A DNA stretch of 64,000 nt from Actinoplanes sp. TFC3 (lineage in GTDB: Bacteria > Actinomycetota > Actinomycetes > Mycobacteriales > Micromonosporaceae), in NCBI RefSeq assembly GCF_001553785.1, contig NZ_LOJP01000001.1:4117637-4181636 (forward strand), read 5' to 3'. The notes under the pieces are model-generated. The model was not told the origin of the DNA, did no database searches, and saw nothing but the letters and a program-made list of their open reading frames with translations. Made by a program: the position numbers and the translations under genes. Numbering within the stretch: the first letter of the stretch is position 1; every line of letters starts with the position of its first letter. Positions 25,297-34,150 of this stretch are shown one piece after another.

Positions 25297-26088
25297 ATGA
25301 CGATCAATCCCGGCGCCGCGGAGTTCCCGCACCGGCAGATCTCGGCGCAGCTCAAGGAGCGCATCCGGCGCGGGGACTGGCAGCCCGGCGAGCGGCTGCC
25401 CTCGATTCCCGCCATGGCTGAGATGTTCGGGGTTGCCAAGCAGACCGTGCAGCGCGCCGTCGACCAGCTACGGGTCGAGGGCATTTTGATCACCAAGCCC
25501 GGATCCGGCACGTACGTCCGCGGCACCCGCCGGCGCCTCAACCGCCTGTCCCGCGGTCGTTACGGGGTGCACCGCGGCTACCACGCCGATCTTGCTGCGC
25601 GGTACCGCCAGCAACTCACCGCCGTGGGGCGTGAGCCAGCCCCGCCCGAGGTGGCCGACGCGTTCGGGGTGCGGGACGGCACCGAGATGCTGGTACGCCG
25701 GCACATCGTCCGGGCCGACGACGCCACCGTCGAGCTGGGCGCATCCTGGTTCCGGGTTACCGACGCCTCCGGCACCTCCTTGGAACGCCGGGAAGCGTAC
25801 GGCCGCCCGCTCTACCAGGAAGCGGAGGAAGCGATCGGGCGGCGGTACACGTCCGCCACGGACACGATCAGCGCCCGCCAGCCGAGCCGGGACGAAGCCG
25901 AGATTTTGCAGATCCGCCCGGACACCCCGGTGCTGCACCTGCTGCACGTGGCGTTCGACGAGACCCGCAAGCCCATCGAGGTGGCCCAGGCGACCTGGCC
26001 GGGCCCGATGACCACGCTGACCGAGGAATACCGCATCCCCGAGCCCACGCCCGACCCCGACCCGGACCCCGGCCTGGCCCTCGCCTAG
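25297..26088 (+). CDS. GntR-family regulator, HutC/UTRA type
   Basis: A 263-residue regulator with a winged-helix N terminus (about 10-75, HRQISAQLKERIRRGDWQPGERLPSIPAMAEMFGVAKQTVQRAV) and a UTRA ligand domain (about 95-245). A DPDPDPD tail closes the protein. Such proteins often repress their own gene or nearby genes, including those of integrative elements; three CCTAGG sites lie upstream. No clear target operon is adjacent: mshC on the right is convergent. Confidence 0.9.
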   Translation: MTINPGAAEFPHRQISAQLKERIRRGDWQPGERLPSIPAMAEMFGVAKQTVQRAVDQLRVEGILITKPGSGTYVRGTRRRLNRLSRGRYGVHRGYHADLAARYRQQLTAVGREPAPPEVADAFGVRDGTEMLVRRHIVRADDATVELGASWFRVTDASGTSLERREAYGRPLYQEAEEAIGRRYTSATDTISARQPSRDEAEILQIRPDTPVLHLLHVAFDETRKPIEVAQATWPGPMTTLTEEYRIPEPTPDPDPDPGLALA

Positions 26089-26101
26089 GGCGCCTCAGCG
26101 C

Positions 26102-27340
26102 CTACAACTTCACCCCGAGCAACCCGTCGACCGCGGCCGCCATCAGGCCCGGCGCCTCGACATCATCCCCCGCTCCAGCCAACGCAGCCTCAACCCAAGC
26201 GTCCACCACCGCAAGGGCAGCCGGCGTGTCGAGGTCGTTGCGCAGCGCCTCGCGTACCGCTGCCAGCAGCCCCTCCCCCGAAGGCCCCGAACCGGCCTCC
26301 GCGGCCGAGCGCCACCGGGCGAGGCGCTCCTCGCCGTCCTTGAGCACATCGTCGGTCCATTGACGGTCGGTGCGGTAGTGGCCGGTCATCAGGCCCAGGC
26401 GCACGGCCATGGGGTCGACGCCGTCGCCGCGCAGGCGGGAGACGAAGACCAGGTTGCCCTTGGACTTGGACATCTTCTCGCCATCGAGGCCGATCATGCC
26501 GGCGTGCACGTAGTGGCTGGCGAAGGGGGCTTCGCCGGTGAGGCGTTCGGCGTGGGCGGCGGAGCATTCGTGGTGGGGGTAGAGCAGGTCGTTGCCGCCG
26601 CCCTGCACGTCGATGCGGTTGCCGAGCAGGCCCAGGGCGATGGTGGCGCATTCGATGTGCCAGCCGGGGCGCCCGGGACCGAGGTCGCCGCCGTCCCAGG
26701 CCGGTTCGCCGTCGCGGGCGCCGCGCCAGAGCAGGGGGTCGAGGGGGTCGCGTTTGCCGGGGCGTTCCGGGTCGCCGCCGCGTTCGGCCGACAGGACCAG
26801 CATCTCGTCCCGGGTCAGGTTGGATTCGTAGCCGAACTTCGGTGACGCGGCGATGGAGTAGTAGACGTCGCCGGTGCCGTCGTCGAGGGTGTAGGCGGCC
26901 CCATCGGCCAGCAGCTCGCGGACGTGGGCGGCGATCGCCGGGATGGACTCCACCGCTCCTACGTAGTGGGCCGGGGGGATGATCCGCAGCGCTTCCATGT
27001 CCTCGCGGAACAGGGCGGTCTCGCGCATGGCCAGCACGATCCAGTCCTCGCCGTCGCGGTTGGCGCGTTCCAGCAGCGGGTCGTCGATGTCGGTGACGTT
27101 CTGCACGTAGGTCACCTTCTTGCCCGCATCGTGCCAGAGCCGGTGCACCAGATCGAAGGTGATCATGGTGGCGGCGTGGCCGAGGTGGGTGGCGTCGTAC
27201 GGCGTGATGCCGCAGACGTACATGGTTGCCGAGGGCCCGGAGGTGGTCGGGACTACCTCACGGCGGGCCGTGTCGTACAGGGCCGGCGAGGTGGTGTCCC
27301 CCGGCAGCGTCGGCACCTCGTGCCCGGTCCATGCGTCCAT
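26102..27340 (-). CDS. mshC: Mycothiol ligase MshC
   Basis: ATP-dependent ligase that joins cysteine to GlcN-inositol in mycothiol synthesis; it derives from cysteinyl-tRNA synthetase. The 412-residue protein has the HIGH-like motif DATHLGHAATM, the KMSKS motif EKMSKSKGN, the Zn-site sequence around GWHIECATIAL and PHHECSAAHAE, and lacks the tRNA-binding C-terminal part. The N-terminal MDAWTGHEVPTLPG is typical of MshC. ATG 27340 follows TAGGCT by six bases. It ends close to the convergent GntR gene. Confidence 0.95.
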   Translation of the reverse strand: MDAWTGHEVPTLPGDTTSPALYDTARREVVPTTSGPSATMYVCGITPYDATHLGHAATMITFDLVHRLWHDAGKKVTYVQNVTDIDDPLLERANRDGEDWIVLAMRETALFREDMEALRIIPPAHYVGAVESIPAIAAHVRELLADGAAYTLDDGTGDVYYSIAASPKFGYESNLTRDEMLVLSAERGGDPERPGKRDPLDPLLWRGARDGEPAWDGGDLGPGRPGWHIECATIALGLLGNRIDVQGGGNDLLYPHHECSAAHAERLTGEAPFASHYVHAGMIGLDGEKMSKSKGNLVFVSRLRGDGVDPMAVRLGLMTGHYRTDRQWTDDVLKDGEERLARWRSAAEAGSGPSGEGLLAAVREALRNDLDTPAALAVVDAWVEAALAGAGDDVEAPGLMAAAVDGLLGVKL

Positions 27341-27346
27341 GGTGCG

Positions 27347-27352
27347 AGCCTA
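27347..27352 (-). promoter_or_regulatory. -10 element TAGGCT of mshC
   Basis: TAGGCT, 6 bases, ATG 27340; leaderless start likely. Confidence 0.5.
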
Positions 27353-27394
27353 TCGAGCCCTGCTGACAGAAACCCCGAGCACGTGAGTAACGCC

Positions 27395-28195
27395 TCAGAC
27401 CGGCGGCCAGGGTACGGCCGGCCACTCCTGCGGCGGGTCGGGGAAGCGGCCCCGGCGCAGCAGCCGGCGTACCCGCAATCGGGTGTGCTGCACCTCGGAG
27501 ATGGTCAGGTGCTCCTCGAGCTTCTCGCCCAGCTCGGCATCGAGGCCGGCGCCCAGGCGTTCGAGCATCTCGGTCGCCTCGCCGGACAGCGGCTTGCCGG
27601 TCCAGCCCCACAGCACCGTGCGCAGCTTGTTCTCCACGTGGAAGCTGATGCCGTGGTCGACGCCGTGCACCCGGCCGTCCTCGGCGTAGAGCACGTGCGC
27701 GCCCTTGCGATCGGCGTTGTTGAGCACCGCGTCCAGCACGGCGACCCGGGCCAGGCGGGGATCGTCGGCGTGGGCGAGCGCATAGGCGTCGCCGTCCTCG
27801 TCGCGGGCGCTGGCCACGGCCAGCCAGCCCTCGGGCACCGCGTAGGCCGGGACAAAGCCGATCAGCGCCTCGGTGTCCTCGGGCTCGTCGATCCACAACT
27901 GGCAGGCGCCGGGGCCAAGCGGGCCGTCACGCAGGATCGTGGGCGGGACGATGCCCCAGCCGGTGGCCTGCGAGACCAGGAACGCCGACACCTCCCGCCC
28001 GGCCAGCGTGCCGTCGGGGAAATCCCATAGCGGCCGCTCGCCCTGCACCGGCTTGTACACGCAGCGCTGGGTCAGCCCGTCGAGCGTGATCCCGGCCCGC
28101 AGCGTGGTGTTGGAGGCGTCGACCAACCGGCCCTCAAGCTCCAGCGTGCCCTTGCCGAGCAGCTCGAGCGCCTCGTCCTCGGCGAGCACGGTCAC
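27395..28195 (-). CDS. SCO1664-family protein (PI3/4-kinase-like fold)
   Basis: A 266-residue actinobacterial protein. RCVYKPVQGERPLWDFPDGTLAGREVSAFLVS and DAVLNNADRKGAHVLYAEDGRVHGVDHGISF resemble the ATP and metal segments of PI3/4-kinase-like enzymes (Lys, then NADRK and DHG). The biochemical role is not known. GTG 28195 overlaps the stop of DUF3090 (GTGA), so they are cotranslated. The association of this gene with DUF3090, a phosphatase and mshC is conserved in actinobacteria, suggesting one pathway. Confidence 0.85.
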   Translation of the reverse strand: MTVLAEDEALELLGKGTLELEGRLVDASNTTLRAGITLDGLTQRCVYKPVQGERPLWDFPDGTLAGREVSAFLVSQATGWGIVPPTILRDGPLGPGACQLWIDEPEDTEALIGFVPAYAVPEGWLAVASARDEDGDAYALAHADDPRLARVAVLDAVLNNADRKGAHVLYAEDGRVHGVDHGISFHVENKLRTVLWGWTGKPLSGEATEMLERLGAGLDAELGEKLEEHLTISEVQHTRLRVRRLLRRGRFPDPPQEWPAVPWPPV

Positions 28196-28791
28196 CGGTG
28201 GTAGCCGTTGTGCCGGGGGCAGAGGTGGCCGGCCGGGTCGAGCGGCTGGCCGCACAGCGGGCACGGCGGGCGTCCGGCGTTCACCACGCGGCGGGCCCGG
28301 TCGATGAACGCGCGGGTCGCCTCGGGGGTGAGCCGGACCCGGAGCCGGTCGAGGTCGTCGTCGGGCTCGTCGTCGTCGTCCTCGTCGTCGTCACCCAGCG
28401 GCGGCTCGTCGTCGTCGCCCAGCTCGACCTCGGGGTCGGCCTCGCCGGCCTCGATCGCTTCGATCACCACTGTGGTGGTGTCGACATCGAACGCCAGCCC
28501 GAGCGTGCCGACCCGGAACTCCTCGTCGACCGGCGTGTCGAGCGGCTCGTTGTCCGATACCGTGCCGAGCGGCGAGGTCTCGGGCAGGTCGACGCCGAAT
28601 CGCCGGCTGGCCTCGGTGAGCAGCTCCTCGAGCTTCTCGGCGAGCAGCGACACCTGGACCTTCTCCAGCGCCACGCTGACCACCCGCCCGCCACCGCGGG
28701 CCTGGAGAAAGAATGTCCGGTCGCCCGGCTCGCCCACCGTCCCGGCGACGAACCGCTCCGGCGGCTCGAAAGCATGCACCTGGTGGGTCAT
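28192..28791 (-). CDS. DUF3090 family protein (TIGR03847)
   Basis: A 199-residue protein whose N-terminal half (HAFEPPERFVAGTVGEPGDRTFFLQARGG) matches DUF3090. A very acidic run near 130-150 (many Asp and Glu) precedes a C-terminal CPLCGQPLDPAGHLCPRHNG, a probable zinc ribbon. Function is unknown. ATG 28791 follows TAGGGT by seven bases, so the mRNA is probably leaderless. It is cotranslated with the SCO1664-like gene. Confidence 0.88.
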   Translation of the reverse strand: MTHQVHAFEPPERFVAGTVGEPGDRTFFLQARGGGRVVSVALEKVQVSLLAEKLEELLTEASRRFGVDLPETSPLGTVSDNEPLDTPVDEEFRVGTLGLAFDVDTTTVVIEAIEAGEADPEVELGDDDEPPLGDDDEDDDDEPDDDLDRLRVRLTPEATRAFIDRARRVVNAGRPPCPLCGQPLDPAGHLCPRHNGYHR

Positions 28792-28798
28792 AGCAACG

Positions 28799-28804
28799 AC
28801 CCTA
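28799..28804 (-). promoter_or_regulatory. -10 element TAGGGT of the DUF3090 operon
   Basis: TAGGGT, 7 bases, ATG 28791; leaderless start likely. Confidence 0.55.
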
Positions 28805-28900
28805 TCCGCCCGCGCGCGGCGGCGCGCAGCGCACCGGGCCGGTTCGCCGAGGGCGCAACGCAAGCATACGCAGCGGTAACACGCTGGTCACAGGGCGTGC

Positions 28901-29578
28901 TCAGACGCCCCCTCCGGCCCCGCCTCCGACCGCTGCGTCGGACGATCCCTGAGCAGCCGCGGGCACCAGCCCGCTCAGATCGGCGGTGTCGTTGAGCCGC
29001 ACCAGGAACGGGCGCGTCGGCGTGTAGCGGATCACGCTGACCGAGGCCGGGTCCGCGACGATGCGCTGGAACTCGTCAAGGTGCAGGCCCATCGCGTCGG
29101 CCACGATGGCCTTGATCACGTCGCCGTGGCTGCAGGCCAGCCACAGCGCCTCCGGGCCGTGCTCGGCGCTGATGCGGGCGTCCCAGCGCCGGATGGTGGC
29201 TACCGCGCGGGCCGACATCGCGGCCATGGCCTCGCCGCCGGGGAACACCACGGCGCTGGGGTGCTGCTGCACCACCGGCCACAGCGGGTCCTTGGCGAGG
29301 TCCTTGAGCGGCTTGCCCTCCCACTCGCCGTACCCGCATTCGATCAGCCCGTCGTCGACCTGTGGCTCCATCCCCGGCAGGGCCAGCTCCAGGGTCTGCT
29401 TGCAGCGGATCAGCGGGCTGGTCACCACGGCCGTCAGGGGCAGCTCGCGCAGTCGCTCACCGACGCGTTTGGCCTGGTCGCGGCCGGTGTCATCAAGTTC
29501 GACGGGTTGGCGTCCGGCGAGGCCGCCGGACGCGTTAGCGGTGGTCCGCCCGTGGCGGAGCAGAAGCACGGTCGTCAC
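28901..29578 (-). CDS. Histidine phosphatase-family protein (MSMEG_4193-like)
   Basis: A 225-residue phosphoglycerate-mutase-like phosphatase. LLRHGRTTAN holds the catalytic His and Arg, and LACSHGD the second His. The C terminus is Gly/Ala-rich. It starts with GTG only two bases after the stop of the LLM oxidoreductase gene, so both are on one mRNA. Family members sit beside DUF3090/SCO1664-like genes in many actinobacteria. The substrate is unknown. Confidence 0.9.
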   Translation of the reverse strand: MTTVLLLRHGRTTANASGGLAGRQPVELDDTGRDQAKRVGERLRELPLTAVVTSPLIRCKQTLELALPGMEPQVDDGLIECGYGEWEGKPLKDLAKDPLWPVVQQHPSAVVFPGGEAMAAMSARAVATIRRWDARISAEHGPEALWLACSHGDVIKAIVADAMGLHLDEFQRIVADPASVSVIRYTPTRPFLVRLNDTADLSGLVPAAAQGSSDAAVGGGAGGGV

Positions 29579-29580
29579 GG

Positions 29581-30633
29581 TTACCCGGCCACCCCGGCTG
29601 CCTCGTAGGCCTCGGCGACCGTGCGCAGCGTGGCGATGCCCGACTCGCGGTCGCCGACGTACAACGCCACCGACAGGGTGCCCACACCCGCCGCCGCATA
29701 TTCGCGGATCCGCTCGACGATGCGCTCCTTGGGCCCGATCAGCGAGGTGCGCTCGATGAACTCCTGCGGGACCGCGGCCGCCGCGTCGCGCACCTTGCGG
29801 TCCAAATAGAGGTCCTGGACCTGCTTGGCGGCGTCGGCGTAACCCATCCGCACGGCGATCTGGTTGTAGAAATTCTGCTCGCGGCTGCCCATGCCACCGA
29901 CATACAACGCGGCGTAGGGGCGGATCAGATCGGCGCAGGCCGCCACATCGGGCCCGATCGCCACCGGAACGGTCGGGCAGACGTCGAAGCCGGTCAGCTC
30001 CTTGCCGGCCTTGGCCCGGCCACGCTCGATGTGCCCCAGCAACTCCCCCGCCGCATCCGGCGCGTAGAAAATGGCCAGCCAGCCGTCGGAGATCTCGCCG
30101 GCCAGCTCCAGGTTCTTCGGACCAACGGCAGCAAGATAGATGGGTACGGCCGCACGTGGCGGATGAAAACCCAGCCGCAACGCCTTACCGGGTCCGTCGG
30201 GCAGCGGCAACCGATAGTGCTCACCCTCGTACTCCACCGGCTTGCGGGCGATCGCCAGCTTGACGATGTCCACGTATTCACGGGTGCGCGCGAGCGGCTT
30301 GGCGAACCGGGTGCCGTGCCAGCCCTCGGAGACCTGCGGACCGGAGACGCCCAGCCCGAGCCGGAACCGGCCGCCGGACAGGGTGTCGATGGTCGCCGCG
30401 GTCATCGCCGTCATCGCCGGGCTGCGAGCCGGGATCTGCATCACCGCGGCACCCACGTCGATGCGCTCGGTCTGCCCGGCGATCCAGGCGAGCATGCTGG
30501 GCGAATCGGAACCGTAGGCCTCCGCCGCCCACACCACGCAGTAGCCGAGCCGGTCGGCTTCCTGCGCCATGGCGAGATGGTCGGCGGGCGTGGTCCACGA
30601 GGTCTGGTAGCCGAGACTGAAGCCGAGCCGCAC
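29581..30633 (-). CDS. LLM-class F420-dependent oxidoreductase
   Basis: A 350-residue luciferase-like TIM-barrel enzyme of the F420 type. RLGFSLGYQTSW opens the barrel and the central RFRLGLGVSGPQVSEGWHG is a strong family match. F420 is likelier than FMN because of the actinobacterial context. GTG 30633 has GGGAGG three bases before it and is preferred over a frame start at 30657. It is the first gene of the operon with the histidine phosphatase. Substrate unknown. Confidence 0.9.
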   Translation of the reverse strand: MRLGFSLGYQTSWTTPADHLAMAQEADRLGYCVVWAAEAYGSDSPSMLAWIAGQTERIDVGAAVMQIPARSPAMTAMTAATIDTLSGGRFRLGLGVSGPQVSEGWHGTRFAKPLARTREYVDIVKLAIARKPVEYEGEHYRLPLPDGPGKALRLGFHPPRAAVPIYLAAVGPKNLELAGEISDGWLAIFYAPDAAGELLGHIERGRAKAGKELTGFDVCPTVPVAIGPDVAACADLIRPYAALYVGGMGSREQNFYNQIAVRMGYADAAKQVQDLYLDRKVRDAAAAVPQEFIERTSLIGPKERIVERIREYAAAGVGTLSVALYVGDRESGIATLRTVAEAYEAAGVAG

Positions 30634-30783
30634 GGGTCCTCCCGTTCCGCGGAGCACCGATGTTCCGCGATACAGACCTTAGCCCGACACGGTGAGTGAT
30701 CTTCGGTGACTTGGGTCGCGTACCCGACCGATCTGCGGCCTGATCGAGGCGTTGGGAGCGTTCCATGGGTGGCCGGGGCTGCA

Positions 30784-30789
30784 TAAGGT
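30784..30789 (+). promoter_or_regulatory. -10 element TAAGGT of aldo/keto reductase 2
   Basis: TAAGGT, 6 bases, ATG 30796; leaderless start likely. Confidence 0.45.
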
Positions 30790-30795
30790 TCAGGC

Positions 30796-31812
30796 ATGCA
30801 ACAGCGACCGCTCGGCCGGAGCGGGCTGGCGGTCACGCGGCTCGGTCTCGGCACCATGACGTGGGGCCGGGACACCGACCCCGACGACGCGGCCGCGCAG
30901 CTCAAGTTGTTCCTGGACGCCGGTGGCACCCTGCTCGACACCGCCGATGTGTACGGCGACGGCGACGCCGAAACGGTGATCGGCTCGCTGCTCGGCCACC
31001 TGGTCGCGCGCGATGAGATGATCATCGCCACCAAGGCCGGTCTCGGGCACGCCGGTTACCGCCGCCGCGACAGCTCCCGCGGCCACCTGCTGCGCACGCT
31101 GGAGACCTCGCTGCGCCGCCTCGGCACCGACTACATCGATCTCTGGCAGCTGCACGGGTACGACCCGCACACGCCGATGGAGGAAACCCTGGCGGCGCTG
31201 GATCATGCGGTGACCAGCGGCAAGGTTCGCTACGCCGGGGTGTCCAACCTCACCGGGTGGCAGACCGCACAGTTTGCCACCTGGCAGCGCGCCTTCCCCA
31301 CCCGGGCGCCCATCGTGGCCGCCCAGGTCGAGTATTCGCTGCTGGAGCGCGGCATCGAGCGCGAGGTGCTGCCCGCCGCCGCCACGCTGGGGCTCGGGGT
31401 GCTGCCCTGGTCGCCGCTGGGCCGCGGGGTGCTGACCGGCAAGTACCGCAACGGCCGCCCGCTGGACAGCCGGGCCGCCACCGACCACCTGGCTCCGTTC
31501 GTGCAGCCCTACCTGGAACCGCGCAGCTCCAGCATCGTCGAGGCGGTGGTGACCGCGGCGGCCGGCCTGGGCGTGGAGCCCCTGGAGGTGGCGCTCGCCT
31601 GGATCCGCGACCGCCCGTGGGTGACCGCTCCCATCCTGGGCGCGCGCACGGCCGGGCAGTTGCAGGGGGCTCTGCTCAGCGAGGATCTCACCTTGCCGGC
31701 TGAGATCGCGCTCGCGCTCGACGACGTCTCAGCGGTGCCGGTGGGTTACCCGGAACGGGAGGGGCTGACCGGCCCGGGGGCTGGTCACTCGCCGGAGCCT
31801 GGCGCATATTAG
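30796..31812 (+). CDS. Aldo/keto reductase
   Basis: A 338-residue NADPH-dependent reductase. Catalytic residues appear as Asp and Tyr in LLDTADVYGDG, Lys in IIATKAGLG and His in LWQLHGYDP. It is a different branch from the reductase at 16 kb, closer to voltage-gated potassium channel beta-like and YghZ-like enzymes. A small DUF5703-like gene begins five bases after its stop. Substrate unknown. Confidence 0.92.
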   Translation: MQQRPLGRSGLAVTRLGLGTMTWGRDTDPDDAAAQLKLFLDAGGTLLDTADVYGDGDAETVIGSLLGHLVARDEMIIATKAGLGHAGYRRRDSSRGHLLRTLETSLRRLGTDYIDLWQLHGYDPHTPMEETLAALDHAVTSGKVRYAGVSNLTGWQTAQFATWQRAFPTRAPIVAAQVEYSLLERGIEREVLPAAATLGLGVLPWSPLGRGVLTGKYRNGRPLDSRAATDHLAPFVQPYLEPRSSSIVEAVVTAAAGLGVEPLEVALAWIRDRPWVTAPILGARTAGQLQGALLSEDLTLPAEIALALDDVSAVPVGYPEREGLTGPGAGHSPEPGAY

Positions 31813-31817
31813 TTCCC

Positions 31818-32009
31818 ATGGACTACGAATACGCGCCGCTGCGGTTGCCGTCGAATGTCGATCGCCTGACCGCTGCGGCGCAGCTGGCCGTCCAGGCCGA
31901 GTTCTCCGGCTGGGAACTGGCCCGCGTTCAGCTCTTCCGCGACGGCACCCGCCAGGTGATGTTGCGCCGCAGGGTCCGCGACACCCCCCAGCCCGGCCTC
32001 TCCATATGA
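31818..32009 (+). CDS. Small DUF5703-like protein
   Basis: A 63-residue protein beginning MDYEYAPLRLPSNVDR with GWELARVQLFRDGTRQVMLRRR at the end. Small proteins of this form (DUF5703) are common in actinobacteria and have no known role. CATATT ends seven bases before the ATG, but read-through from the reductase is also likely. A strong hairpin follows the stop. Confidence 0.75.
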   Translation: MDYEYAPLRLPSNVDRLTAAAQLAVQAEFSGWELARVQLFRDGTRQVMLRRRVRDTPQPGLSI

Positions 32010-32010
32010 C

Positions 32011-32044
32011 CAACGCGCCCCCGGCAGCCGCCGGAGGCGCGTTG
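32011..32044. terminator. Bidirectional terminator hairpin
   Basis: CAACGCGCC (32011-32019) and GGCGCGTTG (32036-32044) form a perfect 9-bp stem; the loop can pair further (CCGGC/GCCGG). It lies between the convergent ends of the DUF5703-like gene and the gene at 32059, so it can serve both. Confidence 0.75.
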
Positions 32045-32058
32045 TCACATGCACCGGC

Positions 32059-32727
32059 TCAGTGATTGTGACCGGCGTGGTCGTCTTCCTCGTCGGGCAG
32101 GAACGGGTGCTCGTCGAGCCGCCCGACCAGCAGATCCTGTTCAGCCGGTGTGAACGGACCCGCGCCGTCCTCGTCGGCGAACGCCTCGAGGTCCAGCGGT
32201 TCGTGCACCTCCGAGACGGTCAGCAGGCCGTCCAGCGGTTCGAGTTCGGGCACGTCCAGCGACGACAGCGAGCCGTCGCCGGCCTGCAGCAGCTCCAGCA
32301 CCGCTTCGCCGACCGATTCCACCGGGCCGGCTTCCTCGTCGGCAGGCACCAGGTTGCGCCGGGCCGCGTCGGCCACCCGCAGCAGGCCCGCCACGCTGGG
32401 CACGCGGTAGTCGCGGCGCTGGCGCACGGAGATGATCTGCGGGTACGGGTCCGCGGCGGTGCCGTCGGGGCCGGTGATAACGCCGCCGAAGCGGGCGTCC
32501 GCCTCGTCCGGGTCGATTGATTCGACGTCCCACGGCGTCACCTCGCCGAACGCCTCGAGCAGTTGCTCGTCGTAGGCGAACGAGGCGTTGTTCAAGTCGA
32601 CGTAGGCCTGCCACACGTCGTCGTCGTCGACCCGGCCCTGGGCGGCCTTTACCGCCTCCAGGTGCGCCCGGGCGGCCTCCACAACCCGTTCGAGGGCGGC
32701 GTCCAGCTCCGCGTTCTGGTCGCTCAT
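32059..32727 (-). CDS. Conserved actinobacterial protein of unknown function
   Basis: A 222-residue acidic soluble protein. A helical N terminus (about 5-60) is followed by a region with VRQRRDYRVPSVAGLLRVADAARR and a C-terminal stretch rich in Asp, Glu and Pro that ends HAGHNH. The last residues could bind metal. I do not recognise a named domain. ATG 32727 is chosen; an upstream TTG at 32748 overlaps the GGAGAGG ribosome site. It follows the M20 peptidase gene by 44 bases. Confidence 0.7.
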   Translation of the reverse strand: MSDQNAELDAALERVVEAARAHLEAVKAAQGRVDDDDVWQAYVDLNNASFAYDEQLLEAFGEVTPWDVESIDPDEADARFGGVITGPDGTAADPYPQIISVRQRRDYRVPSVAGLLRVADAARRNLVPADEEAGPVESVGEAVLELLQAGDGSLSSLDVPELEPLDGLLTVSEVHEPLDLEAFADEDGAGPFTPAEQDLLVGRLDEHPFLPDEEDDHAGHNH

Positions 32728-32771
32728 GGTCAGTGAAGTCCTCTCCAAAGGAATAGCTTGAAAAAGTGAAG

Positions 32772-34082
32772 TCAGCTCGCCTTGAGCAGGCGGTCGAGCA
32801 CGCGCACGCCGAACTGTAGCCCCTGCACCGGGACGCGTTCGTCGATGCCATGGAACAGGGCCGAGAAGTTCAGATCGGCTGGCAGTTTCAGCGGCGCAAA
32901 GCCGAAGCAGCGGATGCCCAGCGTGCTGAACGCCTTGGCGTCCGTGCCGCCGGCCAGCATGTACGGCACCGCGCGAGCGCCCGGGTCCTCGGCGCGCAGG
33001 GCGGCTCCCATGGCGTCGACCAGCGCACCGTCGAAGCCGGTCTCCAGCGCCGCCTGCTGCTGGATGTGATCGATCTCGATGTCCGGGCCGATCACGTCGC
33101 GCAGCTGCTCCAGGAACAGCTCGGCCTGCCCGGGCAGGGTGCGGCAGTCGATCGTGGCCGAGGCCCGCCCGGGGATGACGTTGTCCTTGTAGCCGGCTTC
33201 GAGGCGCGTCGGGTTGGCGGTGTTGTGCACCGTTGCGCCGATGAGGTTGGCGATCGGGCCGAGCTTGGCGATGGCCAGCTCCGGCTCGTCCGGGTCGAGC
33301 TCGATGCCCAGCGCCTCGGACACCTGCTCCAGGAACGCGCGCACGGTGGGCGTGATGACGATTGGGAACTTGTGCCGGCCGACCGCAGCAACGGCCTCGG
33401 CGAGCGCTGTCACGGCGTTGTCGTCGTGCACGAACGAGCCGTGCCCCGGGCGTCCCTTGGCGTGCAGCCGCAACCAGTCGATGCCCTTCTCCGCCGTCTC
33501 GACAAGATACAACCGGAGATCATCGTTGACGGTGTACGAGAACCCGCCGACTTCCCCGATCGCCTCGGTGCACCCTTCGAACAGCCCGGCATGCTCTCGG
33601 ACAAGATATTGCGAGCCGTACTCCATGCCCGCTTCCTCGTCAGCGGTGAAGGCGAGCACAATGTCGCGCGGGGGCACTACACCCTTGCGCTTCCAGTCAC
33701 GCACGACGGCGAGCATCATCGCGTCGAAGTCCTTCATGTCGATCGCGCCGCGGCCCCACAGATAGCCGTCCTTCTCCTCACCGGAGAACGGCGGAACGGA
33801 CCACTCGCTCGCGTCGGCGGGCACCACGTCGAGGTGCCCGTGCACCAGCAGGGCGCCGCGCGAGGGATCGCTGCCGGGGATGCGGGCCACCAGGTTGGCC
33901 CGCTTGGGCGCCGACTCGTGCAGCTCGACGTCGATGCCGACGTCGCTGAGCTGGGCCGCAACGTATTCAGCGGCGGCGCGCTCGCCCACGGTGGTGCGCG
34001 GGTCACCAGTGTTGCTGGTGTCGATCCGCAGAAGGTCGCGGCAGATGCCGACGACTTCCCCGGCAGCGTCAAGTGGTTCCAT
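32772..34082 (-). CDS. M20-family metallopeptidase
   Basis: A 436-residue dinuclear zinc peptidase of the ArgE/DapE/carboxypeptidase group. Metal and catalytic residues are visible: VHGHLDVVP, GRGAIDMKD, ADEEAG with the catalytic Glu, and the late LFHGIDE. The central KGRPGHGSFVH marks the dimerisation domain. It has no signal peptide. ATG 34082 is divergent from hemerythrin. The substrate could be a peptide or an acylated amino acid. Confidence 0.92.
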   Translation of the reverse strand: MEPLDAAGEVVGICRDLLRIDTSNTGDPRTTVGERAAAEYVAAQLSDVGIDVELHESAPKRANLVARIPGSDPSRGALLVHGHLDVVPADASEWSVPPFSGEEKDGYLWGRGAIDMKDFDAMMLAVVRDWKRKGVVPPRDIVLAFTADEEAGMEYGSQYLVREHAGLFEGCTEAIGEVGGFSYTVNDDLRLYLVETAEKGIDWLRLHAKGRPGHGSFVHDDNAVTALAEAVAAVGRHKFPIVITPTVRAFLEQVSEALGIELDPDEPELAIAKLGPIANLIGATVHNTANPTRLEAGYKDNVIPGRASATIDCRTLPGQAELFLEQLRDVIGPDIEIDHIQQQAALETGFDGALVDAMGAALRAEDPGARAVPYMLAGGTDAKAFSTLGIRCFGFAPLKLPADLNFSALFHGIDERVPVQGLQFGVRVLDRLLKAS

Positions 34083-34113
34083 CCGCTATTCCTACCAGCT
34101 CGATGTCACCAGC

Positions 34114-34140
34114 GTTTGACAGGCAACCGGGTCCGGGTAA
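34114..34140 (+). promoter_or_regulatory. Candidate SigB-type promoter of the hemerythrin gene
   Basis: GTTT (34114-34117), 17 bases, GGGTAA (34135-34140), 10 bases before the GTG start. The spacing is one longer than at the other sites in this window, so the call is weaker. Confidence 0.35.
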
Positions 34141-34150
34141 CACCGGCGGC

